Shown piece after piece: positions 27,532 to 35,853 of a stretch of 64,000 nucleotides of DNA. The position numbers were made by a program, and so were the translations under genes. How positions within the stretch are numbered: the first letter of the stretch is position 1; the number at the start of each line of letters is the position of its first letter. This DNA is from Streptomyces lydicus (GTDB lineage Bacteria > Actinomycetota > Actinomycetes > Streptomycetales > Streptomycetaceae). The notes beneath the pieces are model-generated. The model worked only from the letters and a program-made list of their open reading frames with translations. It searched no databases and was not told where the DNA came from. The stretch spans positions 3,038,001 to 3,102,000 of the forward strand of contig NZ_CP017157.1 of the NCBI RefSeq assembly GCF_001729485.1. Reading direction: 5' to 3'.

Positions 27532-27566
27532 AAGGCGCGACGTATATCATGTAATGGCGCCTTTTT
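27532..27566 (+). terminator. Hairpin with T-run in the gvp leader
   Basis: AAGGCGC at 27532-27538 pairs with GCGCCTT at 27557-27563 around an 18-base loop, and five T residues follow on the plus strand. It lies 46 bp ahead of gvpO. It could terminate read-through or act as an attenuator in the gas vesicle leader; the long loop makes the stem weak. Confidence 0.4.
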
Positions 27567-27611
27567 CCGTAGGCGCGGGCAGCATGTCGTCTCCGACACC
27601 GGAGAGGGAAC

Positions 27612-28052
27612 ATGGCCGCAGAAGACGACGAAACAGCGCGCGTCCGGCGCCCGACCAGCCGGAAGACCGCGGCGAAGACCGCCAGGAAGACCAGCGGCGT
27701 GAAGACCGCGGGGAAGTCCGGCGAAAGCCGGGACGGCAGCCGGACGAGCGAGGACACCACGAGCCAGGACACCACGCACCGCGCGGGCCGCCGCGTCTCG
27801 GCACCGCGGGCCATGCGGAGGGCGGCCGAACAGCTCCAGGAGCTGCTGGGCCGGGCCCCCGAGTCCGTCTCCGCGGTCAAACCGACCGACAACGGCTGGC
27901 AGGCGGACGTGGAAGTCCTGGAGCTGGAACGCGTCCCGGGGACCACCAGCGTGATGGCGAGTTACCGGGTGACGCTGGACGAGGAGGGCGAACTGCTGGC
28001 GTACGAGCGCATCCGCCGCTACACCCGGGGGCAGATCGACCCGCGGGGCTGA
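27612..28052 (+). CDS. gvpO: Gas vesicle protein GvpO
   Basis: This 146-residue protein carries the GvpO domain in its C-terminal half (residues 65-142), ending in the conserved ELLAYERIRRYTRGQ. The N-terminal 55 residues are a basic, Lys/Thr/Ser-rich low-complexity tail. GvpO is a small accessory or regulatory protein found at the head of actinobacterial gas vesicle clusters. ATG 27612 follows GGAGAGGG. It is the first gene of the gvpO-A-F-G-J-L-S-K series, all on the same strand. Confidence 0.9.
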   Translation: MAAEDDETARVRRPTSRKTAAKTARKTSGVKTAGKSGESRDGSRTSEDTTSQDTTHRAGRRVSAPRAMRRAAEQLQELLGRAPESVSAVKPTDNGWQADVEVLELERVPGTTSVMASYRVTLDEEGELLAYERIRRYTRGQIDPRG

Positions 28053-28136
28053 ACCGGGGATGCCGCGCCGGCACTGTTCGGCCGACGAACGAAACGGCCG
28101 CTCCGCGACCGGGGCGGGCCGGTGAAGGGAGGCACC

Positions 28137-28595
28137 GTGACTGTGGTGCCGCAAGGCCAAGGAACCATGTCCCGGGGCGGTGGAGCCAGCTCCGGAAACC
28201 TCTACGACATCCTCGATCTGATCCTGGACCGCGGGCTGGTCATCGACGTCTTCGCACGGGTGTCGCTGGTCGGCATCGAGATCCTCAAGATCGACGCCCG
28301 CATCGTCGTGGCGAGCGTCGACACCTATCTGCGGTTCGCGGAGGCATGCAACCGCCTCGACCTCGAGGCCGGCAACAAGAAGCCCCAGGACCTGACGGAT
28401 CTGGTCGGCGAGATGACCGAGAGCGGGTCCCACGGCAAGGCCAAGGGGGCCCTGAGCGGAGCCGCGGATGCGGTGGCCAACGCCCTCAAGGGAGGGAGCG
28501 ACGAGGACGAGGAGGAGCCCGAGGAACGGCAGAAGGAGCCGGCGGGCAAGCGCGAGCGGCCGGCTCGCCGACCGGTACGGCACCGAAAGGAATGA
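28137..28595 (+). CDS. gvpA: Gas vesicle structural protein GvpA (extended C-terminus)
   Basis: This 152-residue protein has the GvpA core at about residues 20-85: [20 protein letters not shown], ending in [19 protein letters not shown]. GvpA monomers assemble into the ribbed shell of the vesicle. The C-terminal 65 residues are a charged Glu/Lys/Arg tail, longer than classical GvpA, as seen in Streptomyces gvp proteins. I chose GTG 28137 because GGGAGG lies six bases upstream. The stop is 4 bp before gvpF. Whether this protein builds true gas-filled vesicles in Streptomyces is doubtful; no gas vesicles have generally been seen there. Confidence 0.92.
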   Translation: MTVVPQGQGTMSRGGGASSGNLYDILDLILDRGLVIDVFARVSLVGIEILKIDARIVVASVDTYLRFAEACNRLDLEAGNKKPQDLTDLVGEMTESGSHGKAKGALSGAADAVANALKGGSDEDEEEPEERQKEPAGKRERPARRPVRHRKE

Positions 28596-28598
28596 GCC

Positions 28599-29312
28599 AT
28601 GGCCGTTTATGTCTACTCCATCGTCGCGACCTCACATCCGCACCGCCTGGACGACCTGAAGGGTGTGGGCGATCCGCCCACCGCGCTGCGCACCGTGAAG
28701 GACGGGGAGCTGACCGCGGTCGTCAGTGACGCCCCCGAGGAGCTCCGTGCCAAACGCCGCGACCTCGCCGCCCACCAGGCGGTCCAGGAGCGGCTGATGG
28801 CCGACGGCACGGTCCTGCCGCTGCAGTTCGGGTTCGTCACCGACGACGACGCCGCCGTACGGACGGTGCTGGAGGAGCGCGCGGAGCAGTACACCGAACG
28901 GCTGGCGGCGCTGGAGGGCAGCACGGAGTACCACCTGAAGGCCGCCCAGGACGAGGACGCCCTGCTGCGCCAGATCCTGCTGGAGAACGACCGGGCCCGC
29001 GAACTCAACGAGCAGATCAGAAGCGGCCAGGGCAGCCCGGACCTGCCGCTCGCCCTCGGTGAACTCGTCTCCCAGGAGGTCCAGGCCCGCCAGGCCCACC
29101 TCGCCGACTCGGTCATCGACGCGCTGCGCGGCCTGGCCCAGGAAGTACGGGTGTCGGAGCCGACCGGCGACGACTTCGTGAACGTGTCCTTCCTGGTGCA
29201 CCGGGACGGCGAAGACGCCTTCCGCACCGCCGAGAAGGAACTCGCCGACGAACTCGGCGGCGACTTCGACCTGCGGCTGCGCGGCCCGCTGCCCGCGTAC
29301 AGCTTCGTGTGA
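28599..29312 (+). CDS. gvpF: Gas vesicle protein GvpF/GvpL
   Basis: This 237-residue protein has the two-lobed GvpF/L fold: an N-terminal alpha/beta lobe (MAVYVYSIVATSHPHRLDDL) and a C-terminal ferredoxin-like lobe ending in GPLPAYSFV, the family's characteristic final segment. GvpF is thought to prevent or template GvpA assembly. Ribosome site AAAGGA precedes ATG 28599, and gvpG starts 10 bp after the stop. The related gvpL occurs at 30234. Confidence 0.93.
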   Translation: MAVYVYSIVATSHPHRLDDLKGVGDPPTALRTVKDGELTAVVSDAPEELRAKRRDLAAHQAVQERLMADGTVLPLQFGFVTDDDAAVRTVLEERAEQYTERLAALEGSTEYHLKAAQDEDALLRQILLENDRARELNEQIRSGQGSPDLPLALGELVSQEVQARQAHLADSVIDALRGLAQEVRVSEPTGDDFVNVSFLVHRDGEDAFRTAEKELADELGGDFDLRLRGPLPAYSFV

Positions 29313-29322
29313 GGAGGACGTC

Positions 29323-29577
29323 ATGGCAGGGCTGCTGACCCATCTCGCGACCCTCCCGCTGGCACCGGTGCGCGGCGTCGCCTGGGTCATGGAGCGGGTC
29401 GTCGAGGCCGCGGAGGACGAGGCGTACGACCCGGCGCCCGTCGAGCAGGAACTCGCCCGGCTGGAGGAGAAGCTGCTGGCGGGCGAGATCGACGAGGAGA
29501 CGTTCGACCGGCGCGAGGACGAACTGCTGGACCAACTGGAGGAGATCAGGGCCCACCGCCGCATCACCGGCCCCTGA
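29323..29577 (+). CDS. gvpG: Gas vesicle protein GvpG
   Basis: This 84-residue protein opens with MAGLLTHLATLPLAPVRGVA, the amphipathic start typical of GvpG, and continues as a charged coiled-coil-like helix (LARLEEKLLAGEIDEETFD and EDELLDQLEEIRAH). GvpG is a minor assembly factor. A GAGGAGG ribosome site lies just upstream. A tract of 15-bp repeats begins 24 bp after its stop, and in one shifted frame it would add an acidic tail to this protein. Confidence 0.92.
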   Translation: MAGLLTHLATLPLAPVRGVAWVMERVVEAAEDEAYDPAPVEQELARLEEKLLAGEIDEETFDRREDELLDQLEEIRAHRRITGP

Positions 29578-29600
29578 CCGGCGGCGGACGGCGACGCACC

Positions 29601-29722
29601 GACAGCGAGGAACCCGACGACAAGGCATCCGACAGCGAGGGATCTGACGGCAAGGAATCCGACAGCGAAGCACCTGACCGCGACGCAACTGACCGCGACC
29701 GACAGCTGACGGCGACCGACAT
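29601..29722 (+). repeat. Tandem 15-bp repeats between gvpG and gvpJ
   Basis: Six consecutive 15-bp units (29601-29690) each begin with GAC, followed by a 17-bp unit and a last 15-bp unit to 29722. Units include GACAGCGAGGAACCC, GACAGCGAGGGATCT and GACGGCAAGGAATCC. Read in the frame of 29601 they encode acidic pentapeptides (DSEEP, DDKAS, DSEGS, DGKES, DSEAP, DRDAT). That frame belongs to neither gvpG nor gvpJ, so the tract is untranslated as it stands. Confidence 0.75.
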
Positions 29723-29736
29723 CGGAGGGAGCGGCC

Positions 29737-30237
29737 GTGACCGAACCCGTCGCCAGGAGGACCGGCGACTACCCGTCCCGAGCAACCCCGTACGGCCAGC
29801 AGGGCTCCTCGGCCAACCTCGCCGACATCCTCGAACGGGTCCTGGACAAGGGCATCGTGATCGCCGGTGACATCCAGATCAACCTCCTGGACATCGAACT
29901 GCTCACCATCAAGCTGCGGCTGCTGGTCGCCTCGGTCGACAAGGCGAAGGAGATGGGCATCGACTGGTGGGAGCACGACCCCGCCCTGTCGTCCCGGGCC
30001 GCCGACGGCAACCGCTCGCTCACCGAGGAGAACCGGCGGCTGCGCGCCGAGATCGAGGAACTGCGCGCGGGCGCCGAGCTGCCGGCGGCCGAGGAGAGCC
30101 CCCGCGCGTCGGCCGAGGAGAGCCCCCGGGCCTCGGCGGAAGAGAGTTCCCGCCCCGCGCGTGCCTCGAACCCTTCGCGCACCACCAGGGGGAAGAAGGC
30201 GGCGGCCCGCCCCCGTAAGAAGCGGGACACACCATGA
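29737..30237 (+). CDS. gvpJ: Gas vesicle protein GvpJ (GvpA-family, extended)
   Basis: This 166-residue GvpA paralogue has the core SANLADILERVLDKGIVIAG through KLRLLVASVDKAKEMGIDWW at residues 25-80, the version with WW after the core that marks GvpJ. A C-terminal tail includes a short repeat (EESPRASA twice, then EESSRPARA) and ends in a Lys/Arg-rich stretch. GTG 29737 follows GGAGGG. The stop overlaps gvpL by 4 bp (ATGA). GvpJ is a minor shell or conical-tip protein. Confidence 0.88.
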   Translation: MTEPVARRTGDYPSRATPYGQQGSSANLADILERVLDKGIVIAGDIQINLLDIELLTIKLRLLVASVDKAKEMGIDWWEHDPALSSRAADGNRSLTEENRRLRAEIEELRAGAELPAAEESPRASAEESPRASAEESSRPARASNPSRTTRGKKAAARPRKKRDTP

Positions 30238-31046
30238 CCGGGACCGTCGCGTACGCCTACGCGGTGGCGCGGGACCCCGACGGCTCGCTGGAGGAGGCGC
30301 TCGGCGGGCTGCCCGGGGTCGCGGACGCCCCGGTCCGGCTGGTGCGCACCGGCGGCCGGGGGGACGTGGTGGTCGCGGTGAGCCAGGTGCCCGAGCGGGA
30401 CTTCGAGGAGGGCGCGCTCCGGGCCCACCTGGAAGACCTGGACTGGCTGGAGGGCGTCGCCCGCGCCCACCACCGGGTGATCGAGGCGCTGGCGGCACGC
30501 ACCACCGTCCTGCCGCTCCGCCTCGCCACCGTCTATCTCGACGAGGAACGCGTGCGGCTGATGCTCGAAGAGCGCCTGGCGGCGTTCGCCGACCGGCTGT
30601 CCGCCCTGGACGCCCATGTGGAGTGGGGCGTCAAGCTGTACGTCGAGGCCCCCGCCGAGGCCGCCCCGCAGGCCGGGGCGCCGGAACCGGACCTCAGCCC
30701 CGGGAGGGCCTACCTCAGGCGTCGCGGCGCGCAGCGGCACGCCCGCGAGGACGCCTACCGCGATGCCGAGGAGGCGGCCCGGCGCATCGACGCCGCCGTC
30801 CGTCCGTACGCGGTCGACCGGGTCCAGCACCGCCCGCAGCAGGGCGAACTCGCCCGTGGACCCGGCGAGAACGTCGTCAACGACGCCTATCTCGTGTCGC
30901 AGGAGCACGCCGAGAGCTTCCGCGCGGACGTGCTGCGGGCCGCCGAGGGACTGCCCGGCGTACGTGTCGAGGTCACCGGCCCCTGGGCCCCGTACTCCTT
31001 CGCCACGCCCACCGAGGCCGAACCGCTGAGGAGAGCCGCGCAGTGA
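30234..31046 (+). CDS. gvpL: Gas vesicle protein GvpL
   Basis: This 270-residue protein is a second GvpF/L member: N-terminal TVAYAYAVARDPDG and a C-terminal lobe ending WAPYSFATP. It is more diverged from gvpF than the structural proteins are from each other. Its start overlaps the gvpJ stop by 4 bp, and its own stop overlaps the GTG of the next gene by 4 bp. It is an assembly accessory protein. Confidence 0.92.
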   Translation: MTGTVAYAYAVARDPDGSLEEALGGLPGVADAPVRLVRTGGRGDVVVAVSQVPERDFEEGALRAHLEDLDWLEGVARAHHRVIEALAARTTVLPLRLATVYLDEERVRLMLEERLAAFADRLSALDAHVEWGVKLYVEAPAEAAPQAGAPEPDLSPGRAYLRRRGAQRHAREDAYRDAEEAARRIDAAVRPYAVDRVQHRPQQGELARGPGENVVNDAYLVSQEHAESFRADVLRAAEGLPGVRVEVTGPWAPYSFATPTEAEPLRRAAQ

Positions 31047-31291
31047 GAGCCGCGGGCGGGCCGCCGGCCAGGGCGGACGAGCCGCTGCCGGACCGGCAGA
31101 TCGCACTGATCGACCTGCTGGACCGGCTGCTCAGCGGAGGTGTGGTGCTCACCGGCGACCTCGTGCTGTCCATCGCCGACATCGACCTGGTGCGCATCTC
31201 GCTGCGCGCGCTGATCGTCTCCATCAGCGAGCAGAATCCGGGCCCCTGGCCCTCCGTCACCGCTGCCCTGCGAGACGACGATGACCGCTGA
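31043..31291 (+). CDS. gvpS: Gas vesicle protein GvpS (short GvpA-family)
   Basis: This 82-residue protein is the third GvpA-family member. The core is IALIDLLDRLLSGGVVLTGD, followed by ISLRALIVSISEQ. It is the shortest, with no tail. It starts at GTG 31043, overlapping the gvpL stop by 4 bp, and its end overlaps the gvpK start by 11 bp. In Streptomyces clusters this position is occupied by gvpS. Confidence 0.85.
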   Translation: MRAAGGPPARADEPLPDRQIALIDLLDRLLSGGVVLTGDLVLSIADIDLVRISLRALIVSISEQNPGPWPSVTAALRDDDDR

Positions 31292-31694
31292 GGGCGACGG
31301 CCGCCCGGCCGGCAACCGCTTCGACGACATCGCCGACGCGGCGGCTCGCGCCTTCCGCCTGCTGCCCGCCGCGCCCCAGGACATCCAGCCCCCGGCCGGC
31401 GGGGCACCGCGCGGCCCCGCACACCGGGTCACCGCCGACCCCGACACCGTGGAGCGGGACCTGATCAAGCTCGTGCTCACCCTCGTCGAGCTGCTGCGGC
31501 AGCTCATGGAACGCCAGGCCCTCCAGCGGGTCGAGGCCGGGGGCCTCACCGAGGAACAGGAGGAACGGCTGGGCGCGACGCTGATGATCCTGCACAGCCG
31601 GATGGTGGAGCTGTGCGAGCAGTACGACCTGACCCTGCAGGACCTCAATCTCGACCTCGGGCCTCTCGGGACCTTGCTGCCGCCCGCCGAGTGA
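31281..31694 (+). CDS. gvpK: Gas vesicle protein GvpK
   Basis: This 137-residue protein carries the GvpK domain from about residue 50: VERDLIKLVLTLVELLRQLM, then GLTEEQEERLGATLMIL and the end LNLDLGPLGTLL. The first 50 residues are variable. GvpK is a conserved minor accessory protein. It is the last plus-strand gene of the cluster; a strong hairpin follows at 31762 before the convergent genes. Confidence 0.93.
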   Translation: MTAEGDGRPAGNRFDDIADAAARAFRLLPAAPQDIQPPAGGAPRGPAHRVTADPDTVERDLIKLVLTLVELLRQLMERQALQRVEAGGLTEEQEERLGATLMILHSRMVELCEQYDLTLQDLNLDLGPLGTLLPPAE

Positions 31695-31761
31695 CAAACA
31701 CACTGACAGCGAACAGCGAACTTCGTTCACACACCGGGAGCGAGCACGGAGAGCCCGGCGG

Positions 31762-31791
31762 GCGTCACCGGCCGGAGGAGGCCGGTGACGC
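31762..31791. terminator. Bidirectional hairpin between gvpK and gvpZ-like gene
   Basis: GCGTCACCGGCC (31762-31773) and GGCCGGTGACGC (31780-31791) form a perfect 12-bp stem with loop GGAGGA, extended by further pairing with a bulge. No T-run follows. It lies between convergent genes and is the likely shared terminator. Confidence 0.65.
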
Positions 31792-31818
31792 CGCCCGCTG
31801 CCGGCGGCGCCGCCCGCC

Positions 31819-32856
31819 TCACTCCTCCTCTTCCTCCTCCGCGTACCCCTCTTCGTCCTCGTCCCATTCACCCTCGCCCTCTTCCTCCTCCGCGCCTTCT
31901 CCCTCTTCTCCCTCTTCCCCCTCTTCTTCTTCCTCCGGGACTTCCTCGTCGCCCTCGTAGCCCTCTTCGGCGTCCGCGTATTCCTCGCGGCCCTCGCCGT
32001 TCTCCTCGCCTTCCTCGGCTTCTTCGTTCGCTTCGCTTTCCTCTTCCTCGACGGCTTCCTCGTGGGTCTTCACGACCTCGCCGTCCCGCACCTCGCCGCG
32101 CCAGCCCTCCGGGTCCTTGTCGGTGAGGGTCACGTAGCGCTGGAAGTGCTTGAAGTCCAGCCGCAGCCGGCGGCCCTGGGCGCGCCAGATGTTTCCGGTC
32201 TTCTCGAAGAATCCCGAGGGGTAGTATTCGACGACCAGCACGATGCGGGTCAGATTCGGTGCCAGTTCATGGAAGCTGACCGCACCACGGGTCGATCCCT
32301 TGGCGCCGTCGGACGTCCAGACGATGCGGTCGTCGGGTATCTGCTCCTGCACCGTGGCCTTCCAGCCCCGGGTCGAGGGCCCGACCTTGACCTTCCAGTC
32401 GCTGGCCGTCTCGTCGCTGGACGAGACGCTGCGGACACCCTTCGTGAAGCTGCTGAACTTGTCGTACCGCGTCCAGTGGTCATAGGCGGTCCGCAGCGGC
32501 ACGCCGACGTCCAGCACCTCGATGATGTTGGTGACCTTGGTGGTTCCCGACGAGCGTCCCTTGCCCTTGCCGCCGCCGAAGACCTCCTTGGCCTTCTCCA
32601 CGACGTTTTCCTTGACGTCCTTCGCCTTGCCGGTCACCAGCGCCTTGAGGGGCGACTGACCGCTCAGCAGGCCGGAGGCGACCTTGCCCAGCGAGCCGCC
32701 GTTGCTGACGACGTCGGTGAGCTGCTCGGTGACGTCCCCCAGCTTGTCGCCGGCGCGTTCCGCCATGTTCCCGACCCACGCCGTCGCGTATTCGCCGAGC
32801 TCCTCACGCAGCCGATCGAGCCCCGAGTCCCCGCTGCCCTGTCCTGTCTTGGCCAT
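31819..32856 (-). CDS. gvpZ: GvpZ-like SRPBCC protein with acidic tail
   Basis: This 345-residue protein contains an SRPBCC domain at about residues 105-260: VTNIIEVLDVGVPLRTAYDH, FHELAPNLTRIVLVVEY, and the closing helix QGRRLRLDFKHFQRYV. The first 100 residues are helical and charged. From about residue 270 the protein is an almost pure Glu/Asp/Gly tail of some 75 residues. It is translated 6 bp after the gvpY-like gene with a GGAGGTGACC site. In the Streptomyces gas vesicle clusters I know, a gvpY-gvpZ pair lies between gvpG and gvpJ; here it is convergent to the cluster. The name rests on that similarity. Confidence 0.7.
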   Translation of the reverse strand: MAKTGQGSGDSGLDRLREELGEYATAWVGNMAERAGDKLGDVTEQLTDVVSNGGSLGKVASGLLSGQSPLKALVTGKAKDVKENVVEKAKEVFGGGKGKGRSSGTTKVTNIIEVLDVGVPLRTAYDHWTRYDKFSSFTKGVRSVSSSDETASDWKVKVGPSTRGWKATVQEQIPDDRIVWTSDGAKGSTRGAVSFHELAPNLTRIVLVVEYYPSGFFEKTGNIWRAQGRRLRLDFKHFQRYVTLTDKDPEGWRGEVRDGEVVKTHEEAVEEEESEANEEAEEGEENGEGREEYADAEEGYEGDEEVPEEEEEGEEGEEGEGAEEEEGEGEWDEDEEGYAEEEEEE

Positions 32857-32862
32857 GCCCGG

Positions 32863-33900
32863 TCACCTCCGGCCCTTGACGCGCGACGACGTCTTCTTCG
32901 CGCTCTGCTTCGTGGTTTTCTGCGCGGATTTCTGCGGAGATTTCTTCGCCGGCGGTCGGGCCGTCTTCTTCGCGGCCTTCTTCGCGGGCGCCTTCTTGGC
33001 CGGAGCCTTCTTCGCCGTCTTCTTCGCCGCGGTCTTCTTCGCTGCGGGCCGCTGCGCCGTGGCCTTCTTGGCCGGCGTCTTCTCAGCCGTGGCCTTCTTG
33101 GCGGCGGCCTTTTTGGCCGGGGCTTTTTTTGCGGGGGCCGCCTTCTTCCCCGTGGTCTTCTTCGCGGCGGCCTTCTTGGCCGGGGCCTTCTCCGCTGCGG
33201 GCCGCTTCGCAGCCGCCTTCTTCGCGGGTGCCTGCTTCGCCGCGGCCTTCTTCGCGGGGGCCTTCTCGGCCGGTGCCTTGCGCGCAGCGGGCCGCCTTCC
33301 GGGCCGCTTTGCCGGGGCCTTGCGCCCCGTGGGCCGTGCGCGGCGGGGCCGCTCGGGCTCCTCCTCCGGCTCCTCTTCTTCCTCCTCCTCTTCTTCCTCC
33401 TCAGGCTCTTCCTCAGGCTCTTCCTCTTCCTCCTCGGGCTCTTCCTCCTCGCCCTCGTACTCCTCCTCCGGCTCTTCCTCGCCCTCTTCCTCCTCGCCTT
33501 CCTCGTACTCCTCCTCTTCCTCCTCGGGCTCGCCCTCCTCGTACTCCTCCTCTTCCTCCTCTTCCCGTCCCGGCTTCAGCCCCACACCGCTTTCGAGCAG
33601 GCGGGTACGGTCGTGGAGCGTGTCGGCGAGATCGGCCAGCTTGCGGTTGGCGGCGCTCGTCAGCGCCTGCCGCCCGACATTCATGACCTCCCCGCGCAGC
33701 TGGTCGCCGAGCTCGGCGACCTGGGGGATCTCCCCGAGTCTGCGGACGCCCTCGGCGACCAGCTGGCGCGGCTCCAGACCGAACTGCTTCCCGGCGAGGT
33801 AGGACGCCGCGGTGAGAGCGAGCCGGCCCTTCTTCGTGCGGCCCAGTACGTACCCGCCGGCCACGGCCGCGGCGAGCATGATCTTGGTTCTCTCGTTCAT
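32863..33900 (-). CDS. gvpY: GvpY-like protein with acidic and histone H1-like tails
   Basis: This 345-residue protein has three parts. Residues 1-112 form a small folded region ([40 protein letters not shown]) that matches gvpY proteins as I recall them. Residues 113-186 are an almost uninterrupted poly-Glu stretch with Tyr/Gly/Pro. Residues 187-345 are Lys/Ala/Pro repeats ([12 protein letters not shown] type), like histone H1 or HU-type tails. Such a polyampholyte may self-associate or bind nucleic acid. ATG 33900 follows AAGGGG. The gene leads the gvpY-gvpZ pair. Confidence 0.65.
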   Translation of the reverse strand: MNERTKIMLAAAVAGGYVLGRTKKGRLALTAASYLAGKQFGLEPRQLVAEGVRRLGEIPQVAELGDQLRGEVMNVGRQALTSAANRKLADLADTLHDRTRLLESGVGLKPGREEEEEEEYEEGEPEEEEEEYEEGEEEEGEEEPEEEYEGEEEEPEEEEEEPEEEPEEEEEEEEEEEPEEEPERPRRARPTGRKAPAKRPGRRPAARKAPAEKAPAKKAAAKQAPAKKAAAKRPAAEKAPAKKAAAKKTTGKKAAPAKKAPAKKAAAKKATAEKTPAKKATAQRPAAKKTAAKKTAKKAPAKKAPAKKAAKKTARPPAKKSPQKSAQKTTKQSAKKTSSRVKGRR

Positions 33901-34165
33901 GGATGCGTCCCCTTTTCCTGGGCGTGCTGCCGATCGGCGCCATAATTCAAGAGTGATCCGTGTGCCGGGCTACGCATCTCGAGCGGGCCGGAGGGGACGC
34001 TCCAAGACCCCGTTTCCCGCGGCCAACGGCCTGGTGAAAGGGGGTGCGCGCGCTTCGCCGGGGCGGTTTGAATCCCCGTCGGCGCGGGCCGTCGCGCCCT
34101 TTGCGCCGCGGCCGCGCGGGGAGCGCAGTCGTGCGGAGAAGGTGCGACGGACCTAGGCTCGGAAT

Positions 34166-35821
34166 ATGCCGGGAACACGCCGTGCACCGTTTCGTGTGGG
34201 AGTAGGGGAAGCACGGTGTGTTCGCCGGCGCACGGCGTGGATCCGGCCGTTCGCGGTGGCCGCGGTCGTGGCGCTGCTCGGCGCCCTGATGGGAACTCCG
34301 GCCGCGGTGGCCGCCGATGACCCGCACCTGACGCGCTTCTACCAGCAGCGGCTCGCCTGGGAGCCGTGCCCGCAGAACATGGGGGCCGGCACGCAGAGCC
34401 CGGACGTCACCCCGCCGCCGGGCCACCAGGAGCGGCTGGAGTGCGCCCGCATGGAGGTGCCGCGCGACTACACCGCCCCCGGGAACCGCACGCTGCAGGT
34501 CCAGCTGATCCGGCTGCGGGCCACCGGGCCCGGCAAGCGGCTCGGTTCACTGGTGCTCAATCCCGGCGGGCCGGGTGCCTCCGGCGTCAACTACCTCATC
34601 GCCAGCGGTAGCGCCTTCGCCCGGCTGGGGCAGCAGTACGACATCGTCAGCTTCGACCCGCGCGGCACCGGCCACACCGAACCGGTCTCCTGCGGGGACA
34701 AGCTGGCCCCGCCGCCCGGCAACCCCTCCGACGACACCCTCGCCGCGAAGGAGAAGCGCATCAACGACGCCTGCGGGCGCTACTCCGGCGGGCTGCTGGA
34801 GTGGGTCGGCACCCCTGACGTGGCACGGGACATGGACGTCCTGCGCGCCGCGGTGCACGACGACAAGCTCAACTACCTGGGGTTCTCGTACGGCACCAAG
34901 CTCGGCGCCGTCTACGCCCACGAATTCCCGGACAAGGTCGGCCGGATGGTCCTCGACAGCGTCGAGGACCCGACCAAGAACAACTGGCAGACCGCGCTGG
35001 CCCAGGCCCGGGGCTTCCAGCGGGCGCTGGACGACTTCGCCGACGACTGCATCCACGCCACGGACTGTCCGCTGGGCACCGACGGGCGGCACGCCCAGGA
35101 CCAGCTGCGCACCTGGTACCAGCAGTTGAGCGAGCGGCCGATGAAGGTGAACGGGCAGACGGTGGACGAGACGACGTACGTCTATGCGCTACGCGAGGCG
35201 CTGTACAGCAGGAGCGACTGGCCGGCGCTGCGGCAGGCGCTGGCACAGCTGCGGCGCGGCGACGGGTCCGGGATCCTCCGGATGAGCAACAGCGGCGGCA
35301 GCCGGGCCGGTCTGCCGCACCGGGCGCCCGCCCGCACGGCCGGCCACCCCGCCGGTGGGCAGCGGACGCCGGCACGGCAGACCGGGCAGGACGACCTGCC
35401 GTCGCAGGACCAGCTGGCGCTGCGGGCGATCTCCTGCCGGGACACCTCCGAGCGGTACGGCGCCGGTGACTACCCCCGCGCCGAGCGCGAACTGACCCGC
35501 GCCTCGCCGCTGTTCGGGCCGGACATCGCACCGACCCTGCTGGACTGCTACGACTGGCCGGTCGCCGGCGACGACGCGTCCCGCGACGTCTCGGCCCCCG
35601 GCGCGCCGCCCATGCTGCTGGTGGCGACCACCAACGACCCGGCCACGCCGTACGAGGGTGCCGCGCACATGGCCCGGGCGCTGGGCAACGGCAGCACCGT
35701 GCTCACCTACCGCGGGGAGGGCCACGCCGCGTACACCACCGGCGACCCGTGCGTACAAGGCCATGTCGACGACTTCCTGCTCAACGGCGCGCTGCCGAAG
35801 CCCGGTACGACCTGCGGCTGA
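34166..35821 (+). CDS. Secreted alpha/beta-hydrolase peptidase (TAP-like)
   Basis: This 551-residue protein is an alpha/beta hydrolase of the tripeptidyl-aminopeptidase (SlpD/SlpE) type. A signal peptide runs to about residue 50 (basic CVRRR, hydrophobic AVAAVVALLGALMG, cleavage near AVA-ADD). The oxyanion region LVLNPGGPGASG, the nucleophile S241 in GFSYGT, an aspartate in TNDPATPY and the histidine in GEGHAAY complete the triad. The TAP-like C-terminal domain is recognisable. Insertion of a Gly/Ser/Arg/Pro-rich loop near residues 375-415 is a lineage-specific oddity. The ATG at 34166 has a weak ribosome site, so GTG 34196 is an alternative. The enzyme likely trims peptides outside the cell. 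Confidence 0.88.
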   Translation: MPGTRRAPFRVGVGEARCVRRRTAWIRPFAVAAVVALLGALMGTPAAVAADDPHLTRFYQQRLAWEPCPQNMGAGTQSPDVTPPPGHQERLECARMEVPRDYTAPGNRTLQVQLIRLRATGPGKRLGSLVLNPGGPGASGVNYLIASGSAFARLGQQYDIVSFDPRGTGHTEPVSCGDKLAPPPGNPSDDTLAAKEKRINDACGRYSGGLLEWVGTPDVARDMDVLRAAVHDDKLNYLGFSYGTKLGAVYAHEFPDKVGRMVLDSVEDPTKNNWQTALAQARGFQRALDDFADDCIHATDCPLGTDGRHAQDQLRTWYQQLSERPMKVNGQTVDETTYVYALREALYSRSDWPALRQALAQLRRGDGSGILRMSNSGGSRAGLPHRAPARTAGHPAGGQRTPARQTGQDDLPSQDQLALRAISCRDTSERYGAGDYPRAERELTRASPLFGPDIAPTLLDCYDWPVAGDDASRDVSAPGAPPMLLVATTNDPATPYEGAAHMARALGNGSTVLTYRGEGHAAYTTGDPCVQGHVDDFLLNGALPKPGTTCG

Positions 35822-35853
35822 CCCCGGCGCCGTCAACGGGGCGTGCACCCGCC

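Noticed and set aside
27501..27534. SigB-type promoter before gvpO
   Set aside because: A GGGATA is present at 27527-27532, but no correctly spaced upstream element was found.
32889..33560. Repetitive tract that could be mistaken for a CRISPR or satellite array
   Set aside because: It is the coding sequence for the acidic and Lys/Ala-rich tails of the GvpY-like protein; units vary by codon and no spacers exist.
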